6,206 nt of DNA, from assembly GCA_002404345.1 (NCBI GenBank), contig DHJN01000051.1, forward strand, positions 2,475-8,680, given 5' to 3'. Shown here one piece after another: positions 6,173 to 6,206 of the stretch. Every line of letters starts with the position of its first letter. The first letter of the stretch is position 1. The notes beneath the pieces are model-generated. The model worked only from the letters and a program-made list of their open reading frames with translations, was not told where the DNA came from and did not search any database. Source of the DNA: Actinobacteria bacterium UBA4719. Its GTDB lineage: Bacteria > Actinomycetota > Actinomycetes > Actinomycetales > Dermatophilaceae. The position numbers were made by a program, and so were the translations under genes.

Positions 6173-6206
6173 TGGAACGTCCTGACCGCACCGAGTCCGA
6201 GGCCCG
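6172..6206 (+). CDS. Start of a further pca-operon gene (possibly 4-carboxymuconolactone decarboxylase), cut by the window end
   Basis: An ATG shares its A with the pcaD TGA stop (TGATG) and opens a frame reading MERPDRTESEA up to the window edge. The good Shine-Dalgarno and the overlap make it a real gene. The step still missing between PcaB and PcaD is 4-carboxymuconolactone decarboxylase (PcaC), and pcaC commonly adjoins pcaD, so that is the best guess. Eleven residues carry no recognisable family motif, so the product is inferred from position only. Confidence 0.5.
   Translation, partial: MERPDRTESEA

Overview
The window is high-GC DNA (about two thirds G+C by eye) with tightly packed, often overlapping genes, GTG/ATG starts and strong third-position G/C. 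This suggests an actinobacterium, although nothing here fixes the genus. It is an aromatic-acid catabolism locus: the protocatechuate branch of the beta-ketoadipate pathway together with the enzyme that feeds it.

Layout. The first 65 bases hold no gene I can support. On the minus strand, read right to left, pobA (4-hydroxybenzoate 3-monooxygenase, 2419 down to 1211) is followed almost without a gap by a MetE-like zinc methyltransferase gene (1202 down to 66). From 2420 to 2621 there is a 202-base divergent control region. It contains a triple GTTC/GAAC element with exact 10-base spacing, a second small palindrome nearer pobA, and a plausible promoter for the plus-strand genes. On the plus strand, pcaH (2622-3425), pcaG (3418-4002), pcaB (4005-5372) and pcaD (5369-6172) follow as overlapping or abutting reading frames. 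A further reading frame starts at 6172 and runs off the window; position suggests pcaC, but this cannot be shown.

How it works together. PobA hydroxylates 4-hydroxybenzoate to protocatechuate. PcaHG cleaves the ring of protocatechuate between the hydroxylated carbons to give 3-carboxy-cis,cis-muconate. PcaB cyclises that to 4-carboxymuconolactone. After decarboxylation (PcaC, not shown complete here), PcaD opens the enol-lactone to 3-oxoadipate. No regulator, transporter or later-step gene (pcaIJ, pcaF) lies inside the window. All catalytic residues I could check are present, and no gene looks broken.

I see no wholly new system. The parts most worth a second look are the MetE-like gene coupled to pobA, the three-box operator candidate, the pcaD/next-gene junction where many actinobacteria carry a fused gene, and substitutions in the PobA coenzyme-binding segment.
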